From NCBI GenBank assembly GCA_963578805.1, contig CAUZDY010000037.1, positions 1-27,796 of the forward strand: a DNA stretch of 27,796 nucleotides, read 5' to 3'. The stretch is from CAUZIB01 sp963578805 (GTDB lineage Bacteria; Acidobacteriota; Vicinamibacteria; Vicinamibacterales; UBA8438). The position numbers were made by a program, and so were the translations under genes. Below the pieces are notes generated by a model that ran no database searches, was not told the DNA's origin, and worked only from the letters and a program-made list of their open reading frames with translations. Position 1 is the stretch's first letter; each line of letters begins with the position of its first letter. Shown here piece by piece: positions 6,777 through 14,065 of the stretch.

Positions 6777-7988
6777 TCAGGACTCGCATGATGGGCGCGT
6801 ACTGGACGATCTAAGGTCGGCCTCGCCAGATCGCACCAGGGCGAATCTGGCGCTGACAGGCCCAACCATTTCGAAGATCGCAACTGCTCCAAGCACGACT
6901 GTCGAGACGATCGGTGCGAACGCCTCAAATCGTTGGTTGATTGCGATCGTAAGCCCCACCGCGAGCCCAGCCTGGGCCATCAGGCTGAATCCGAGAAACT
7001 TCTGAACGGTTGCTCCGAGTCGCAGCCATCGCGCTGCCACCACCGCCCCAACGAACTTACCAATGGCTCGGCCACTGACATAGACGAGGCCCACTACGCC
7101 CATGGTGGGGATGAGGCTAAGGTCCAGGTCGGCTCCGGCGATGACAAAGAAGATGGCATAAAACGGCGGGTCTGTTCCCGAGAGCGTTTCGAACAGCCGC
7201 TGGCTGCGGTCGGCCAGATTCGCCATCGTTGCACCGACAGCTAAGCTGGCTACGAGAGGGGAGAGGTCGAGGAGACGTGCGACGCCGACACAGAGCAGGA
7301 TCGAGCCAGCAAGCAGGATCAGCAACTCTCCGGTCTCTGTCACCCGGCTCGACCACCCGGCCAGCATCAGACCAACGAGGTAACCCAGTGCGGCAGACCC
7401 GGCCAGCTGCCAGACGAGGGGGTATGCCGCGCGATACACAGCATCGAACAGCGACGTCCCCCCGAGACCTGAGGCGAGGTCGATTGTTGCGGCGACGAGC
7501 GCGTACGCTGTGATACAGAACAGGTTGTTAACCGCAATGATGCCAAGTATGTTCTCAGTGAGTGGGCCTGCACTATCGCATTCCCGAATCACCATCAAGG
7601 TTGAAGCCGGCGCAGTGGCGATCGCGACCGCGCCAAGCAGCAGGGCGACCTGCCAAGGTTCTCCCAGCGCGAAAATCCCGACCGTCACCAGCAGCGATGC
7701 CAAAATGGACTCGCTCAGGGTCAGGTACAACACCTGCCGACCCGCATGGCGGAACCGCGAGAACTCGAATACGGATCCGATCGAGAAGAGAATCAGGCCG
7801 AGTGCAACCTCACTGAGAATCTCCAACGCTGACAGATTCTCGGCCGATACCCACCCGAGAACGGAAGGACCGAGTGCGATTCCCGCGAGAATGTAGCCGG
7901 TGACCTCCGGCACCTTGACGACCTTGACAAGGTGTCCGGCGAGTAACGCCAGCAGAAGGATCAACCCAAGCGAGGTCAGTTCGTCCAT
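6777..7988 (-). CDS. CPA2-type cation:proton antiporter (no regulatory domain)
   Basis: A 403-residue, almost entirely hydrophobic protein with about 11-12 membrane segments. It shows the CPA2/KefB fold signatures VPEVTGYILAGIALGPSVLG (26-45) and LGLILFSIGSVFEF (63-76), then GAVAIATAPASTLMVIRE (119-136) on the discontinuous helix. There is no C-terminal NAD-binding (TrkA-N) domain. At the position where CPA2 antiporters usually carry an acidic pair or Asn-Asp in the ion-binding helix, the sequence reads AVNNLF (Asn154, Asn155), so both carboxylates are missing. It may be a subfamily with altered ion coupling or a channel-like protein. ATG at 7988 has only a weak ribosome site. The gene lies 23 bases after the HtrA-like gene, so the two probably share a transcript. 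Confidence 0.85.
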   Translation of the reverse strand: MDELTSLGLILLLALLAGHLVKVVKVPEVTGYILAGIALGPSVLGWVSAENLSALEILSEVALGLILFSIGSVFEFSRFRHAGRQVLYLTLSESILASLLVTVGIFALGEPWQVALLLGAVAIATAPASTLMVIRECDSAGPLTENILGIIAVNNLFCITAYALVAATIDLASGLGGTSLFDAVYRAAYPLVWQLAGSAALGYLVGLMLAGWSSRVTETGELLILLAGSILLCVGVARLLDLSPLVASLAVGATMANLADRSQRLFETLSGTDPPFYAIFFVIAGADLDLSLIPTMGVVGLVYVSGRAIGKFVGAVVAARWLRLGATVQKFLGFSLMAQAGLAVGLTIAINQRFEAFAPIVSTVVLGAVAIFEMVGPVSARFALVRSGEADLRSSSTRPSCES

Positions 7989-8011
7989 GAGGACATTTCG
8001 CTACGCGGGCG

Positions 8012-9286
8012 CTATGGTAGCAACACGCCCCACCGTCGACCCGTACGGTCGACCTCGAGGAATACCGCGTTCTCGCGTTCGGGAGATAAGACGTCCAGCA
8101 CCTGGGTGAAATCGCTTAGCTCCTGTCCGTCGATCCGGACGAGACGGTCGCCGGAGCGGATACCGGCCATGTCCGCTGGACCGTCGGCCACAACGGCGTT
8201 GATCCGATAACCGACCGCAGGGCGCTCCCAAACGATCCCGGACAGAGTTTCGTGCCCGTAGGTTTCGTCGCGAATCGTTCGCTGCGTGGGAAGAACCAGG
8301 GCGACCATCGTCTCAGCCCGTGTGACCGCCACGTCAAGTCTCTCCAGGTCGACGGTGTTTCCGAGTGGTTGGAGTTGGTCCAGCGTTCCAATCGGCTCGG
8401 CGTTAATTGCCAGAAGGATGTCACCGGGGCGTAGTCCCGCCTCATCGGCGAGTGTTCCGGCCCAGACTTCCCGAACAATAACAGCTGGGCCTTTCCCGAA
8501 GTGCTCCTGTTCAGCCTCGTCCAGGAATCCGAAACGCACACCATAGCGGCCCAGCACGCGCCCTTCGACCGACCGGCCGTCGCGCAGCATAGTTTCCACG
8601 CTTCCCGTGCCGATGGCCGCGAACCGATCTCCGCACGGTAATATTGCTGCCAGCAAGCTCCCGTCGAGATCGAAGAGACCGCCGCCGGCCATGTCGCGGG
8701 TCCAGGCCACATTCGCGAGGAGTTCCTCAACTAGCCGCTCGCCGCAGCGAATCTGGGCAGTACCGAGCAAGTGTGCCGGTACAAACTTCGTTGTGCGTGC
8801 CTGCCGCCACACGGCCAGGGTCCAGGCGCCCGTCTCAACCGTCGCCGCGGACCGTCGTCGTGGCACAGCGAAGCCCTGGATATCGGACATGCGGACCGTT
8901 GCAATTGGGATGTGTGGTCCAACCACCACACCGGCTACGCCGACGTCTCCTTCCGGCGTTGCCAGGATCGTTGCCACCGGGAAGCGCAATTCGGTTCTTG
9001 CCGTCAGGATGACACCCGGCTCCCACACCAGGCCGCTTCGCTCGAGATTGGGAAGCGCAACTACGGCCGATTGGACATTACCGGCCACTGTTGCGAAATA
9101 CTGAGTCATGTCGTCAAGCGAGCGCCGCTGTGTGATGCGGGCGAGACGACTCAGCTCTATCTCCGACGGAGCCCGGACCGGCTCGTCGTTGGCCGGTTGG
9201 CTCGGCCGGAGCCAGTACCCTACGACGAGGATACCGGCGGCGATCACCGCCAGGGTCGTAATGTATGTGCGCTCGGTTCGATTCAC
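8012..9286 (-). CDS. Membrane-anchored HtrA-like protein with two PDZ domains and a lost catalytic triad
   Basis: A 424-residue protein: one N-terminal membrane anchor (about 10-25), a chymotrypsin-fold domain (about 70-230) and two PDZ domains (about 242-332 and 347-422; GLRPGDILLAIN and GIRSGDRLVRIDG are the carboxylate-loop/strand segments). This is the DegS/DegQ layout. The protease domain aligns with HtrA through SGLVWEPGVILTARTE, GPHIPIATVRM and DMAGGGLFDLDGSLLAAI, yet each triad position is altered. NNH becomes ART, TDLAV becomes PIATV, and GNSGGP becomes DMAGGG (Ser replaced by Ala200). It is therefore probably a non-proteolytic scaffold or sensor facing the periplasm. I choose GTG at 9286, with AGGA seven bases upstream. 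A TTG eight codons earlier (9310) has no ribosome site. The antiporter gene follows 23 bases downstream. Confidence 0.8.
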   Translation of the reverse strand: MNRTERTYITTLAVIAAGILVVGYWLRPSQPANDEPVRAPSEIELSRLARITQRRSLDDMTQYFATVAGNVQSAVVALPNLERSGLVWEPGVILTARTELRFPVATILATPEGDVGVAGVVVGPHIPIATVRMSDIQGFAVPRRRSAATVETGAWTLAVWRQARTTKFVPAHLLGTAQIRCGERLVEELLANVAWTRDMAGGGLFDLDGSLLAAILPCGDRFAAIGTGSVETMLRDGRSVEGRVLGRYGVRFGFLDEAEQEHFGKGPAVIVREVWAGTLADEAGLRPGDILLAINAEPIGTLDQLQPLGNTVDLERLDVAVTRAETMVALVLPTQRTIRDETYGHETLSGIVWERPAVGYRINAVVADGPADMAGIRSGDRLVRIDGQELSDFTQVLDVLSPERENAVFLEVDRTGRRWGVLLP

Positions 9287-9429
9287 GTTGGTTCCTGGCC
9301 TGGCGGACAAGCCGACGCCGCGCCATGATCCGTACCTGTGACGTGGTCAGCCGATCTTTTGCTCTACCCGCGGGTCCTCACTACGGTCTATGGCAACCAG
9401 TCGGAGACGATACCGGTCGTGCGGCGCGG

Positions 9430-10965
9430 TCAAGCTGCGGGTTTCTTAGAAGCCACTGGCGCGACTGGCACCGGCAGGCCCGGCATCGGTGGGGCCGCAA
9501 ACATCTTCTGCAGGAGCGAGAAGCCGAGTCCTCCGAGCTTGGTAGCGCGGGACGCGCGGGCGCTGTCGGTCGACAGACCTGTGTTGCCGAACGCCTGGAG
9601 CATGACCTTCGATGCCACGACGAACGCGACGCGGTTTCTGAAACTCTTCAAGATATTAGATCGTTTCCAGGACGCCTTGAGGCTATAGAAGTCGTTCCAG
9701 ACGTTCTGCGTTCCTTGCCGGATTTGCTCGCCCGACATCACCGGGTGCGGTGTCAGCAACTTCGGCCGCTTCACCTGCGGAATTAGCCAGTGGCGCGATA
9801 CTGGGATGCCGTCGACAGACTCCATGTTATCGCCTTGCTCGCGCTCCCATTGTTCAAAGTCCAGGGTGCCTGGGAACGGTGTTAATGTCACGAATTGCGC
9901 GAAGGAAATGTCGGCCCGCTTGGCCAGATCAGCCGTCGCAGTGAAGGTGTCTGGACGGTCACTGGGTAGACCGAAAATGAACGAACCGAGAATGTAGACA
10001 CCGTGTTTCCTGAACGTCTGCAGACGCTCCACGAGCTCTTCCCCCGCGAGGTTAAAGTCTTTGTAGACGTCTTTTAATCCTTCTGGGGTAACCGCCTCGA
10101 TACCGACGAGGGCGCCTCTGATGCCTGCCTTTCTCATCGCGTCGAGGAACTCAGGATCCTCGGCGGACTCCATGGTGATCTGCGTGAAGAAGTTTAGATC
10201 GCTGGGGAGCTGTGCCATCAGCGCCATCAGCTCGAACCGCTCGTCGCGAAGCGCTTTGAGTTCGTTGTACCTGGTCTTGTCCTCGCGACGAGCGGCCATT
10301 TTAAGGTCATCAAGGGTGACCGGGTAGAAGTTGTCGTCGGCCAGGGCGATAAATTTGAAGCCCATCCGCCGTAGTTCGACAATCTCTTCAATAACCGGAT
10401 TCACCGACCGCTGCCGAGGCTCCTGGCCGTCCGTGCGCCATACAGAGCAGAACGAGCAGTGTTTGGGGCATCCGCGCACCGTCTGCACCGACGCCCAGGC
10501 ATAGTTCTTTCGCCGTATGAGGTCCCAACGGGCTTTTCGGAATCTGTCGGCGTCAACTCGCCCACCATTGTAGATTTGCTTCGGCGTACCGCTGACGCAA
10601 TCCTCGATCGCCTGACCCCACGCGACATCACCGTCACCCTTCACCACGGCATGCGCACCGCCTTGCTCATGCGCCTCTTCCGGGAAGAGCGTGGGGTGGC
10701 TACCACCATAGACCACCCACGCCCCGCGGGCCCGGGCACGTAGTCCCAACTCGTAGCCGACCAGGGCGTTGCCGGTGTGGAGACCGATACCGACTACGTC
10801 CCCCTTCTCGAGGCGGTCAACGTCAAACGGCTCGAGCGATTCGTCGTTCAGGATGGGGTCGCCCCACTTGGCGGGTGTGGCTGCTGCGAGCACGAACATC
10901 CAGCGCGGAGTGATGAAACCGGTCCCAAAGGAAAAATGACTCGGATTGACGATGTGTACTCGCAC
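9430..10965 (-). CDS. B12-binding-domain radical SAM protein
   Basis: A 511-residue radical SAM enzyme. Residues about 1-135 form a cobalamin-binding-like Rossmann domain (DVVGIGLHTGNALVG, then WVVYGGSHPTLFPEEA). The radical SAM core follows, with RGCPKHCSFC supplying the [4Fe-4S] cysteines (Cys166, Cys170, Cys173), then ADDNFYP, GALVGIEA and GSFIFGLP strand motifs of the TIM barrel. The classical cobalamin DxHxxG motif is absent, which is common in the BchE/hopanoid-type branch of this class. Members methylate or rearrange lipids, tetrapyrroles and natural products; no substrate can be named here. The C-terminus (about 400-511) is helical with an Ala/Pro-rich tail. GTG at 10965 follows GAGGAGAG. 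No biosynthetic partner gene is adjacent. Confidence 0.85.
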   Translation of the reverse strand: MRVHIVNPSHFSFGTGFITPRWMFVLAAATPAKWGDPILNDESLEPFDVDRLEKGDVVGIGLHTGNALVGYELGLRARARGAWVVYGGSHPTLFPEEAHEQGGAHAVVKGDGDVAWGQAIEDCVSGTPKQIYNGGRVDADRFRKARWDLIRRKNYAWASVQTVRGCPKHCSFCSVWRTDGQEPRQRSVNPVIEEIVELRRMGFKFIALADDNFYPVTLDDLKMAARREDKTRYNELKALRDERFELMALMAQLPSDLNFFTQITMESAEDPEFLDAMRKAGIRGALVGIEAVTPEGLKDVYKDFNLAGEELVERLQTFRKHGVYILGSFIFGLPSDRPDTFTATADLAKRADISFAQFVTLTPFPGTLDFEQWEREQGDNMESVDGIPVSRHWLIPQVKRPKLLTPHPVMSGEQIRQGTQNVWNDFYSLKASWKRSNILKSFRNRVAFVVASKVMLQAFGNTGLSTDSARASRATKLGGLGFSLLQKMFAAPPMPGLPVPVAPVASKKPAA

Positions 10966-11137
10966 GAAATATCTCTCCTCAATAGGACGAGCCTAACAGT
11001 GTAACCATAACCTCAGCAGCAGCCTATAGAAATGCGGATAACAGAGGATTCCAGGGTGTGTCGAAGATCACGGTGGTTACGGCATCAGCATACGACGCAC
11101 CGACACCGAGTCACAAGCCACGCTAAGACTGTGCCTC

Positions 11138-11353
11138 TTATAGGTTGTCGTCCAGTTTTTGGCGCAGCCTGGCGAGCTCTTTTGCGTCGACGTCGTTATG
11201 CTCTATGAGATTGAGAACCAGTCAATCTGGAGAATCGTCGAAGAGCTGATTGACGAGCCGCCGGATCACCGACCGGCCTGCCTGTTCCCTGGTAAGGACG
11301 GGGGTGTAAACGAACGCCCGGCCCTGTTTCTCGAGGAAACGCGTGGCTGTCAG
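11138..11353 (-). pseudogene. Decayed BlaI/MecI-family repressor (C-terminal half, in-frame stop)
   Basis: The minus-strand translation from 11353 reads LTATRFLEKQGRAFVYTP, then VLTREQAGRSVIRRLVNQLF, then DDSPD, a TGA stop (11222-11224), and LVLNLIEHNDVDAKELARLR followed by QKLDDNL and TAA (11138-11140). This is the BlaI/MecI/CopY C-terminal pattern: 'LE-x-G-R-A-x-V-Y-x-P', then the dimerisation helices, then 'L-x-x-L-x-E ... EL-x-x-L-x-x-L'. The winged-helix DNA-binding half is missing; a TAG (11354-11356) closes the frame on its upstream side and a short deletion seems to lie before GRAFVY. No BlaR1-type peptidase gene is next to it. The rest of the 10966-11388 gap shows nothing recognisable except the promoter at 11377. 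A plus-strand frame across the same bases (11159-11407) is a shadow. Confidence 0.7.
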
Positions 11354-11376
11354 CTAAAGAATTCGAGGTCGCTTGC

Positions 11377-11382
11377 TATAGT
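11377..11382 (+). promoter_or_regulatory. Extended -10 box placing the start of transcription at the antiporter ATG
   Basis: TGC-TATAGT (11374-11382) is an extended -10 element. Its last base is six bases before the A of the ATG at 11389, so transcription would begin at or next to the start codon. No ribosome binding site exists upstream of that ATG. A leaderless mRNA is the simplest reading. Confidence 0.45.
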
Positions 11383-11388
11383 GCCGCG

Positions 11389-13233
11389 ATGCCCAATGCT
11401 GGATTGACGCTTGCTGTCGCCCTGGCAGCTGGGGTACTGGCCCAGTCGCTGTCGCGCCAAGCGCGGCTGCCCGGTATCGTGCTTCTGCTTCTCACCGGTG
11501 TGTTTCTTGGGCCAGAATTCCTCGGCTGGATCGAGCCAAGCACACTCGGGCGCGGCCTTTTGGACATCGTCGATTTCGGCATCGCGATCGTCCTATTTGA
11601 AGGCGGACTCAATCTCCAGTGGTCGCGTCTAAGACGCCAGGAGGCGGTAATCCGTAGCCTCATCACGATCGGCGCGCTGGTGACACTGGCCGGTGCCACG
11701 CTGTCCGCCGGTCTGGTGCTCGGGTGGCGTTGGGACCTATCGCTCCTCTTTGGCAGCCTGGTCATCGTAACCGGTCCGACCGTAGTGATTCCGCTGCTCC
11801 GAGACATGCGTTTAAAGCCTCGACTCAGGACGATTCTGGAAGCGGAAGGTGTTTTTATCGATCCCTTTGGGGCACTGCTGGCCGTCGCTATGCTCCAGGT
11901 CGTTCTGACTCCTGCGCCTGAGACGCTCGCGGCGGAGGCTCAGCTCATCGCAGCCAGCCTAAGCTTTGGTCTGGCGGGGGGCGTCGCCGCGGGACTGGTA
12001 CTCGTCGCGACGCTGAGATACGGACTGGCCGCCAGAGGGTATGAGCACATTTTCACGCTAGCCGCTGTCGTGCTTCTGTTTGAGGCTTGCGGTGCGGTGG
12101 TTCCAGAGAGCGGTCTCATGGCGGTGACGGTTGCGGGTGTAGTCGTGGGTAACTTGAAAACCGGAGTGGGGCAAGAACTTCGCGAGTTCAAAGACCGACT
12201 TACCGTAATGCTCGTTGGTCTTCTCTTCGTGCTGCTGGCAGCGGACGTCTCTGTCGCAGACCTTCATGCCCTGGGCCGCCCGGGCTTGATCGTGGTTGCC
12301 GGTCTCATTATTGTCGTAAGGCCTCTCGGTGTCTGGTTTGCGACCATCGGTTCGAAGCTGAGCGGTCGTGAGCGGACATTCATCGCCACTGTGGCCCCCC
12401 GCGGTATCGTGGCGGCCGCAGTCGCGTCGATCACAGCTGCGACTCTTGAAAGCCAAGGCATCGATGGCGGTCAGCAACTGAAAGCTCTCGTGTTTCTTGT
12501 GATCGGTGCGACGGTCATCCAATCGGGTCTGGCTGCCCGCCCGCTTGCTTGGTTGCTTGGGGTCCGACTACCAAGACGCGATCGAGTGGCTATTCTTGGC
12601 GCGCGCGGCCTCGCTCTTCCGCTGGCCGCTCAGCTGCGCAAGGCAGGCGTTCCTCTTGTTTTTCTGGAGTTCGATCCCAAGCGCTCACGGATGGCTGAGG
12701 AGGCGGGGCACGCTGTTGTATTCGGTGACCCACTGGAGGAACGGACGTTTTTACGCGCCAGACCGGAGCTAGTTGGCCAGGCTGTTGGGGCGACGTCCAA
12801 CGAGCATTTCAACAGTCTCTTTGTTCGCCAGGCGCTCGACGCGTTTAACGTGCCGCATGGACTGATCGCCGTTGAGTCACTGTTCGGAGAGCGGAGTCCG
12901 AGCCTACTCCCGCCCGAGGACGCGGACGTACTGTTTGACGGTCCGCATGATCACGAGCGATGGGATGTTCGGTGGCGACAGCAACAGGTTGTGGTCGAGG
13001 AATTCGAGTACAACCCAGTAGATGGCGCGGACCAGTCGAGCCCGGCCGCGACCCGTTCAAGGGAGTTGTTTTCCATCCTGACCTTGACTCGGAATCGTCG
13101 CGTGTCACCGATGCGAGTGGGCTACGTGTTGCGTGCCGGTGACGTCGCGGCTGTGGCGATTCACGTGCCTGACCACACCGAAGCTGTCGAGACACTGAAA
13201 CTTCTGGGTTGGTGCCAGGTCTCGAAGGTTTAA
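11389..13233 (+). CDS. NhaP-type cation:proton antiporter with C-terminal NAD-binding domain
   Basis: A 614-residue protein. Residues 1-390 form a CPA1-type transport domain of about 12-13 helices, with VTGPTVVIPLL (127-137), EGVFIDPFGALLAV (153-166, ion-binding Asp158) and VAPRGIVAAAV (335-345, conserved Arg338). Residues about 397-500 form a TrkA-N/RCK-like Rossmann domain (AILGARGLALPLA, then LEFDPKRSRMAEEAGHAVV with FGD). The last 110 residues resemble a TrkA-C-like or linker region. Such proteins exchange Na+ or K+ for H+ and are often gated by nucleotides through the Rossmann domain. The first glycine-rich loop is G-A-R-G-x-A rather than G-x-G-x-x-G, so the bound nucleotide is uncertain. 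The start lacks a ribosome site and appears leaderless. The gene converges on a hydrolase gene with only eight bases between the stop codons. Confidence 0.88.
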   Translation: MPNAGLTLAVALAAGVLAQSLSRQARLPGIVLLLLTGVFLGPEFLGWIEPSTLGRGLLDIVDFGIAIVLFEGGLNLQWSRLRRQEAVIRSLITIGALVTLAGATLSAGLVLGWRWDLSLLFGSLVIVTGPTVVIPLLRDMRLKPRLRTILEAEGVFIDPFGALLAVAMLQVVLTPAPETLAAEAQLIAASLSFGLAGGVAAGLVLVATLRYGLAARGYEHIFTLAAVVLLFEACGAVVPESGLMAVTVAGVVVGNLKTGVGQELREFKDRLTVMLVGLLFVLLAADVSVADLHALGRPGLIVVAGLIIVVRPLGVWFATIGSKLSGRERTFIATVAPRGIVAAAVASITAATLESQGIDGGQQLKALVFLVIGATVIQSGLAARPLAWLLGVRLPRRDRVAILGARGLALPLAAQLRKAGVPLVFLEFDPKRSRMAEEAGHAVVFGDPLEERTFLRARPELVGQAVGATSNEHFNSLFVRQALDAFNVPHGLIAVESLFGERSPSLLPPEDADVLFDGPHDHERWDVRWRQQQVVVEEFEYNPVDGADQSSPAATRSRELFSILTLTRNRRVSPMRVGYVLRAGDVAAVAIHVPDHTEAVETLKLLGWCQVSKV

Positions 13234-13241
13234 AGGAGAGC

Positions 13242-13991
13242 CTACCGTCCTTCCCATTGTTCTCTCATCCAGTCACCAGCCTGTCGCAGCGCACCGACGT
13301 AGGCCCCCATGCTGTAGTGTCCCACCCCGGACAGCTCAATGAGTTTCACCGGGTGGCCTCGCGCCTCAAGATTCGCTGCCGCCTCTGCAGCTGGTCCATA
13401 CGGAACCACTTCGTCGTCACGACTGTGCACGATGTAAACTGGCATGGAGCCGAGGCCGTCCAGTGCAACCTCGCGGATTGCTCCCGCCATCGGGATGGCG
13501 CCGGTGAACAGGTCGGCGTGACGTGTGGCAAAAAACCAAGTTCCGGCTCCACCCAGACTGAATCCCGTCACGAGGACGCGATCCCGGTCGACGGCATATC
13601 GCGTGGCGACCTGCTCCACGAGCGCGAGCACCGCTCCCTCAGACACGTCGGTGGCCCACGAGCGGGTTGGTGCGTCCGGAGCGATGATAACCGCGTTCCA
13701 ATCGCGGAGAGCCGGTTCGACGATGCTACGCATGAAGCTGCTCCCGTAGTATGCCGTCCGGGCACCACCCGGGTGCAGAGCCAGAATCAGGGGAATGGAG
13801 TCACCGCTACTGCTGTCCTTCCCTGCGTCACGAGCATTGTCTGGGACGGAGATGCCATACGTCATCTCGCCACCGTCAGGCAGTGAGAGGACGGCGTTGG
13901 TGATACGCGCCGCGGACGATGACTGCCCACTCGCAGACAGAGCAGGAGCCGAAACACTCAATACCGCAGCCGCCAGCATAATCCATCTCAT
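13242..13991 (-). CDS. Secreted alpha/beta hydrolase (PHB-depolymerase/dienelactone-hydrolase-like)
   Basis: With the start at 13991 the product is 249 residues and begins with a signal peptide (MRWIMLAAAVLSVSAPALSA). The hydrolase fold shows ILALHPGGART at 69-79 (oxyanion region), VLVTGFSLGGAGTW (139-152) with nucleophile Ser145, VHSRDDEVVPYG (188-199) with Asp192/193 as acid, and GVGHYSMG with His225. This matches the esterase/polyhydroxybutyrate depolymerase-like group of secreted hydrolases; substrate unknown. An in-frame ATG at 14030 would add 13 residues to the signal peptide. Both starts have only a weak GGGA-type ribosome site, and the inner one gives the more normal signal peptide and leaves room for the gltX promoter. 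The gene is divergent from gltX. Confidence 0.82.
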   Translation of the reverse strand: MRWIMLAAAVLSVSAPALSASGQSSSAARITNAVLSLPDGGEMTYGISVPDNARDAGKDSSSGDSIPLILALHPGGARTAYYGSSFMRSIVEPALRDWNAVIIAPDAPTRSWATDVSEGAVLALVEQVATRYAVDRDRVLVTGFSLGGAGTWFFATRHADLFTGAIPMAGAIREVALDGLGSMPVYIVHSRDDEVVPYGPAAEAAANLEARGHPVKLIELSGVGHYSMGAYVGALRQAGDWMREQWEGR

Positions 13992-14027
13992 GAGCGCTAT
14001 TGTCCCCGATAGTGCTCCAGAATGGTT

Positions 14028-14033
14028 CATAAT
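14028..14033 (+). promoter_or_regulatory. Possible -10 box of the gltX-glnS operon
   Basis: CATAAT (five of six consensus bases) lies 32 bases before the gltX ATG. No convincing -35 box is found at the right distance and no clear ribosome site precedes the ATG. It would overlap the coding region of the divergent hydrolase only if that gene used its upstream start. Confidence 0.25.
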
Positions 14034-14065
14034 TCCCGATTGTCCCGTTGTAAACGAATCTGTTC

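Noticed and set aside
10966..11137. Searched for a BlaR1-type peptidase remnant next to the BlaI fragment
   Set aside because: No HExxH-like segment or membrane helices could be read in any minus-strand frame.
11159..11407. 82-codon plus-strand frame before the antiporter
   Set aside because: It is antisense to the recognisable BlaI remnant and runs into the antiporter start.
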